Shown here piece after piece: positions 38,707 to 41,774 of a stretch of DNA of 41,774 bases. The stretch lies in assembly GCA_026392825.1 (NCBI GenBank), contig JAPLBF010000009.1, forward strand, positions 1-41,774, read 5' to 3'. Origin of the DNA: Actinomycetota bacterium. GTDB lineage: Bacteria; Actinomycetota; Actinomycetes; Nanopelagicales; Nanopelagicaceae. Within the stretch, counting starts at the first letter, position 1. Each line of letters starts with the position of its first letter. A program made the translations under genes and the position numbers. The notes beneath the pieces are model-generated. The model ran no database searches. It was given only the letters and a program-made list of their open reading frames with translations, and was not told where the DNA came from.

Positions 38707-39999
38707 ATGGACCCATACCCGATTGGTTCGTTGCTGGGCGATCTAGCCACAGTAGCGGGCCTTATCTTGCTCGGCTCCCTCTTTGTTGCAGCCGAAATCG
38801 CACTTATCTCGCTTCGTGAAAGTCAGATTCGTCAACTCTCATCTAGAGGTAAACGTGGCGCAAAAGTTGCAAAGCTAGCGAGTAATCCAAATCGCTTCTT
38901 AGCAGCAGCGCAGGTCGGCGTAACTGTATGCGGATTCTTATCGGCTGCTCTAGGTGCTGAAAAACTCGGTGTTTACGTAATTCCGCAACTCGTTGAATTA
39001 GGTTTAACGGAATCTGTTGCAAATGTAACTTCGCTAGTTGGCGTAACACTTGTTATTGCTTACTTCTCACTTGTATTTGGTGAGCTTGTACCGAAACGTT
39101 TAGCGCTATTTCGCACGGAAGAAATTGCCCTTTGGAGTTCGGGAGCAATTGATTTTACCGCCAAGTTTTTCCGTCCAATTATTTGGCTGCTATCTCGATC
39201 GACAGATATTGTCGTACGCGCATTCGGTGTTGATCCCAAAGAACAACGTAGCCAAATGTCAGAAGAAGAGTTACTTGATCTAGTAAGCGGCCATGCTGCA
39301 CTTACCGCAGAAGAGCGCGATATCGTAGAAGAAGTATTTAATGCTTCCGAGCGCCAGGTTCACGAAGTTATGGTGCCGCGCACTGAAGTTGATTTTATGG
39401 ATGCCTCACTTACAGTCGGTAAGGCAATCGCGCTCGCCGTCGATCGCGCACACTCTCGATATCCAGTAGTCCGCGGTTCAACCGATGAAGTAATTGGCTT
39501 TATTCACGTTCGCGATTTATTGGATACATCGCTAGTAAGCGCTGGCGGAAAGATTCAAGAGCTAGTTCGTAACATAATGTTTCTGCCTGGCACAAAGGGT
39601 GTACTTCCTGCTCTTACCGAGATGCGCAATCAACGTCAGCACTTAGCCATTGTTCTCGATGAATATGGTGGCACTGATGGCATTGTGACCTTGGAAGATT
39701 TAGTGGAGTGCCTAATCGGTGATATCAAGGATGAATATGACAGTGATGACGAAGAAGTCTCTCAACAGGCCAGAACTGGTGATTTTGAAGTAGATGGACT
39801 GATTTCACTAGATGATCTGAGAGATCAAACAGGCATTGATATTCCAGACGGCCCATATGAAACAGCCGGCGGATTTGTAATGCACTTTTTAGGACGAATC
39901 CCTGTGGCGCATGATGTGGTTGGCATTAACGGTATTCGTATCACCGTTTTAACTATGGAAGGTAAACGCGCAGGGCAGTTACTGATATCGCGTAGTTAG
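38707..39999 (+). CDS. CNNM/CorC-type hemolysin-family membrane protein
   Basis: A 430-residue protein with an N-terminal DUF21 (CNNM) transmembrane domain (about residues 10-185; FVAAEIALISLRESQI, FGELVPKRLAL), a CBS pair (about 205-325; VMVPRTEVDFMD, RYPVVRG, GFIHVRDLLD) and a C-terminal CorC_HlyC transporter-associated domain (about 345-430; IDIPDGPYETAGGFV). Relatives are linked to magnesium or cobalt efflux; hemolysin is a historical family name. Acidic linker EYDSDDEE sits between CBS and C-terminal domain. TAGAAT 10 bases before the ATG suggests a nearly leaderless message. Confidence 0.88.
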   Translation: MDPYPIGSLLGDLATVAGLILLGSLFVAAEIALISLRESQIRQLSSRGKRGAKVAKLASNPNRFLAAAQVGVTVCGFLSAALGAEKLGVYVIPQLVELGLTESVANVTSLVGVTLVIAYFSLVFGELVPKRLALFRTEEIALWSSGAIDFTAKFFRPIIWLLSRSTDIVVRAFGVDPKEQRSQMSEEELLDLVSGHAALTAEERDIVEEVFNASERQVHEVMVPRTEVDFMDASLTVGKAIALAVDRAHSRYPVVRGSTDEVIGFIHVRDLLDTSLVSAGGKIQELVRNIMFLPGTKGVLPALTEMRNQRQHLAIVLDEYGGTDGIVTLEDLVECLIGDIKDEYDSDDEEVSQQARTGDFEVDGLISLDDLRDQTGIDIPDGPYETAGGFVMHFLGRIPVAHDVVGINGIRITVLTMEGKRAGQLLISRS

Positions 40000-40021
40000 C
40001 GATCCGTGCGAGAATAACAAC

Positions 40022-41017
40022 ATGGCCAAGCGCATCCTTTCTGGCATTCAGCCGACGAGCGACTCATTCCACCTGGGAAATTACCTGGGTGCGCTCAAGC
40101 AGTGGGTGGAGCTTCAAGAAGGAAATGACGCTTTCTATTGCATCGTAGATTTACATGCGCTTACTGGAGAAATTGATCCCGCGCTATTACGTAAGAGAAT
40201 TTTGACATCTGCGGCACAGTTAATTGCTCTCGGAATCTCACCAGAGAAATCAACTTTATTTGTTCAGTCACACGTCGCCGAACATAACCAACTCGGTTGG
40301 ATTATGGAATGTATCGCTGGCTTTGGCGAGGCAAACCGGATGACGCAATTTAAAGATAAATCTGCCAAAGGCGGTGCAGATTCAGCTCGAGTTGGCTTAT
40401 TTACATATCCAATGTTGCAAGCTGCCGATATTCTCTTGTATCAAGCACATTATGTGCCAGTCGGGGAAGATCAAAGACAACATATTGAATTGACTAGAGA
40501 TTTAGCAACTCGCTTTAACACTCGCTTCGGAGAAACCTTCCGTATTCCTGAAGGATACATTCTTAAATCTGGTGCGAAGATTTATGACTTGCAAGAGCCG
40601 ACAAATAAGATGAGCAAATCATCTGGTTCAGTCGCAGGTGTTCTGGAAATCATGGATACTCCAGAAGCGAACGCCAAGAAGATTAAGAGCGCAACTACCG
40701 ATGCGGGTCGAGAAGTTAAATTTGATGAAAAAGAGAAGCCAGGAATAAGCAACTTACTTACAATTCATTCAGCGCTTTCCGGTAAGAAAATTAGCGAGTT
40801 AGAGAATGAATTTGCCGGCCAAGGTTATGGCGATTTCAAAGGTGCGGTTGCTGAGGTAGTGGTGGAATACCTAAGACCGATCCGTGCTCGGGCGCTCGAA
40901 CTCTTAGAGGATGAGCGCCACCTCGTTCAGGTTCTTCATACAGGTGCAGATAAAGCGCGTAGCGTGGCAAGCGCAACCGTCGCGCAAAGCTATAAGAATC
41001 TAGGTTTGGTTCTCTAA
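40022..41017 (+). CDS. trpS: Tryptophanyl-tRNA synthetase
   Basis: TrpS charges tRNA-Trp. The 331-residue class Ic synthetase has the HIGH-equivalent GIQPTSDSFHLGNYLGAL, the Trp-site region YPMLQAADILLYQAHYVPVGEDQRQHIELTRD, and the KMSKS loop (NKMSKSSG). Length is normal. The start follows the corC-type gene by 22 bases without a good Shine-Dalgarno sequence. Its stop overlaps the next ATG (TAATG), so a binding-protein gene is coupled to it. Confidence 0.96.
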   Translation: MAKRILSGIQPTSDSFHLGNYLGALKQWVELQEGNDAFYCIVDLHALTGEIDPALLRKRILTSAAQLIALGISPEKSTLFVQSHVAEHNQLGWIMECIAGFGEANRMTQFKDKSAKGGADSARVGLFTYPMLQAADILLYQAHYVPVGEDQRQHIELTRDLATRFNTRFGETFRIPEGYILKSGAKIYDLQEPTNKMSKSSGSVAGVLEIMDTPEANAKKIKSATTDAGREVKFDEKEKPGISNLLTIHSALSGKKISELENEFAGQGYGDFKGAVAEVVVEYLRPIRARALELLEDERHLVQVLHTGADKARSVASATVAQSYKNLGLVL

Positions 41018-41774
41018 TGAAATTTCGATCCAGCGTCTCAGTAATTGCGCTAGTCCTTGCCGCGGTAGTTAGTGGACCCACACCAGCCAACGCTGCGAAC
41101 AAAATTTGCATTGCATACGACACTGGCGGACTTGGTGATCTTTCAATTAACGATGCCACCTTGGCGGGAGTCAAAAAAGCACAAACTCAATTAACTTTTA
41201 CCTTTGAAGGCGTTGTAACCGATGGCACCGCCGCTGATCGAGTTAAACGCCTGCGGACTTTGGTGAGTAAGAGTTGCGAAGTGATCATCGCCGTGGGTTC
41301 TGAGTACAAGAAGTCGGTAGATCAGGTCTCTACTGAATTTCCAGCGACCCAATTCGCAATCATCGGAGATGCTTCAATCCCTTCACTAAATGTAACTTCA
41401 ATTGTGTTTGCTGATGTGCAAGGTGCTTTCTTGGCAGGATTCACTGCAGCCTTAGCAAGTAAGACTGGAAAAGTCGGGATGATTACTACGCCATCTTCTG
41501 CCGATATATATCAGAATGGTTTTTTGGCGGGCGTCACAGCCAGCAAAAAGAAGGTTCGAGCATTTGTTAATTACACTGCGACAGACCTAGATATTGCTAG
41601 CAGCGCCCTAATTAAAATGGGAATTGATGTGATTTACACAGCTACTTCGGGCTCAGCCGACGATGCATTCGAGGCGATTGTGAAAGCAAATACAGCTAAA
41701 AATCGCAAAAAGAACGCTAGCGATGTCTTCCTAATTCTTACAGAACCTGATTTGTATTTGACGGTTACTCCAAA
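41017..41774 (+). CDS. BMP-family (PnrA-like) substrate-binding protein, 5' part
   Basis: The frame is open from ATG 41017 to the end of the window (about 252 residues seen); the 3' end is outside. It has a signal peptide with a cleavage site near ANA/ANK (residue 26) and then the basic membrane protein start ICIAYDTGGLGDLSINDATLAGV, with VIIAVGSEY, FAIIGDAS, FADVQGAFLAGFTAALAS and GKVGMITTP in the usual order. BMP proteins such as PnrA/Med bind nucleosides for ABC import; nucleoside uptake is plausible but not proven. Unlike most Gram-positive BMP proteins it has no lipobox Cys. Confidence 0.88.
   Translation, partial: MKFRSSVSVIALVLAAVVSGPTPANAANKICIAYDTGGLGDLSINDATLAGVKKAQTQLTFTFEGVVTDGTAADRVKRLRTLVSKSCEVIIAVGSEYKKSVDQVSTEFPATQFAIIGDASIPSLNVTSIVFADVQGAFLAGFTAALASKTGKVGMITTPSSADIYQNGFLAGVTASKKKVRAFVNYTATDLDIASSALIKMGIDVIYTATSGSADDAFEAIVKANTAKNRKKNASDVFLILTEPDLYLTVTP

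Overview
The window looks like a streamlined, moderate-GC (about 45-50% by rough counts) actinobacterial chromosome, most plausibly a freshwater acI-type member of the Nanopelagicales (Planktophila or Nanopelagicus relatives). This assignment is inferred from gene order (rpoA-rplQ-truA-rplM-rpsI-glmM-glmS; acpS-alr; tsaE-tsaB-rimI-tsaD-groES-groEL-whiB; guaB-guaB3-guaA; pcrA; sucCD-DUF6350-purN-purH; folD-DUF3017-mdh-icd), very tight packing and many 1- or 4-base gene overlaps. Nearly everything is core housekeeping. I see no tRNA, rRNA, CRISPR array, insertion sequence, prophage or integrase, and no gene-free stretch above about 180 bases.

Layout. 1-6788: end of the ribosomal/RNA polymerase block, tRNA pseudouridylation, and amino-sugar precursor synthesis (glmM, glmS) with a PAP2 membrane phosphatase. 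6809-14627: acpS and alr run by 4-base overlaps straight into a complete branched-chain-amino-acid-type ABC importer (livG, livF, livH, livM), a Tat-exported substrate-binding protein and a secreted alpha/beta hydrolase, closed by a strong terminator. This 6.4-kb importer/hydrolase module sits inside an otherwise conserved alr-tsaE core block and is the best candidate accessory system. 14715-19151: the t6A-tRNA genes, then the chaperonin operon with a recognisable CIRCE operator. 19219-20542: divergent whiB3-like and MerR/B12-domain (CarH-like) regulators; an inverted repeat lies in the spacer of the predicted whiB promoter, the usual site for MerR-family dimers. 20587-25083: guanine nucleotide synthesis (an IMP dehydrogenase without its CBS module, GuaB3, GuaA) and a secreted cyclophilin. 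25080-28080: a PIG-L deacetylase divergent from PcrA helicase. 28159-36749: succinyl-CoA synthetase, purine and folate enzymes, malate and isocitrate dehydrogenases. 36752-41774: an S51-type peptidase-like protein, an orphan sugar-importer ATPase (MsiK type), a CorC-type membrane protein, TrpRS and the start of a BMP-family binding protein.

Two window-wide themes stand out. First, several transcription-unit starts have a TAnnnT hexamer 7-8 bases before the start codon and no clear Shine-Dalgarno sequence, suggesting leaderless mRNAs. Second, coding sequence next to several regulated promoters (3' ends of livM and tsaD, 5' end of the MerR gene) switches abruptly to about 57-62% GC from about 42-45%. 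All functional statements come from reading sequence motifs by eye and from general family knowledge; no searches were run.
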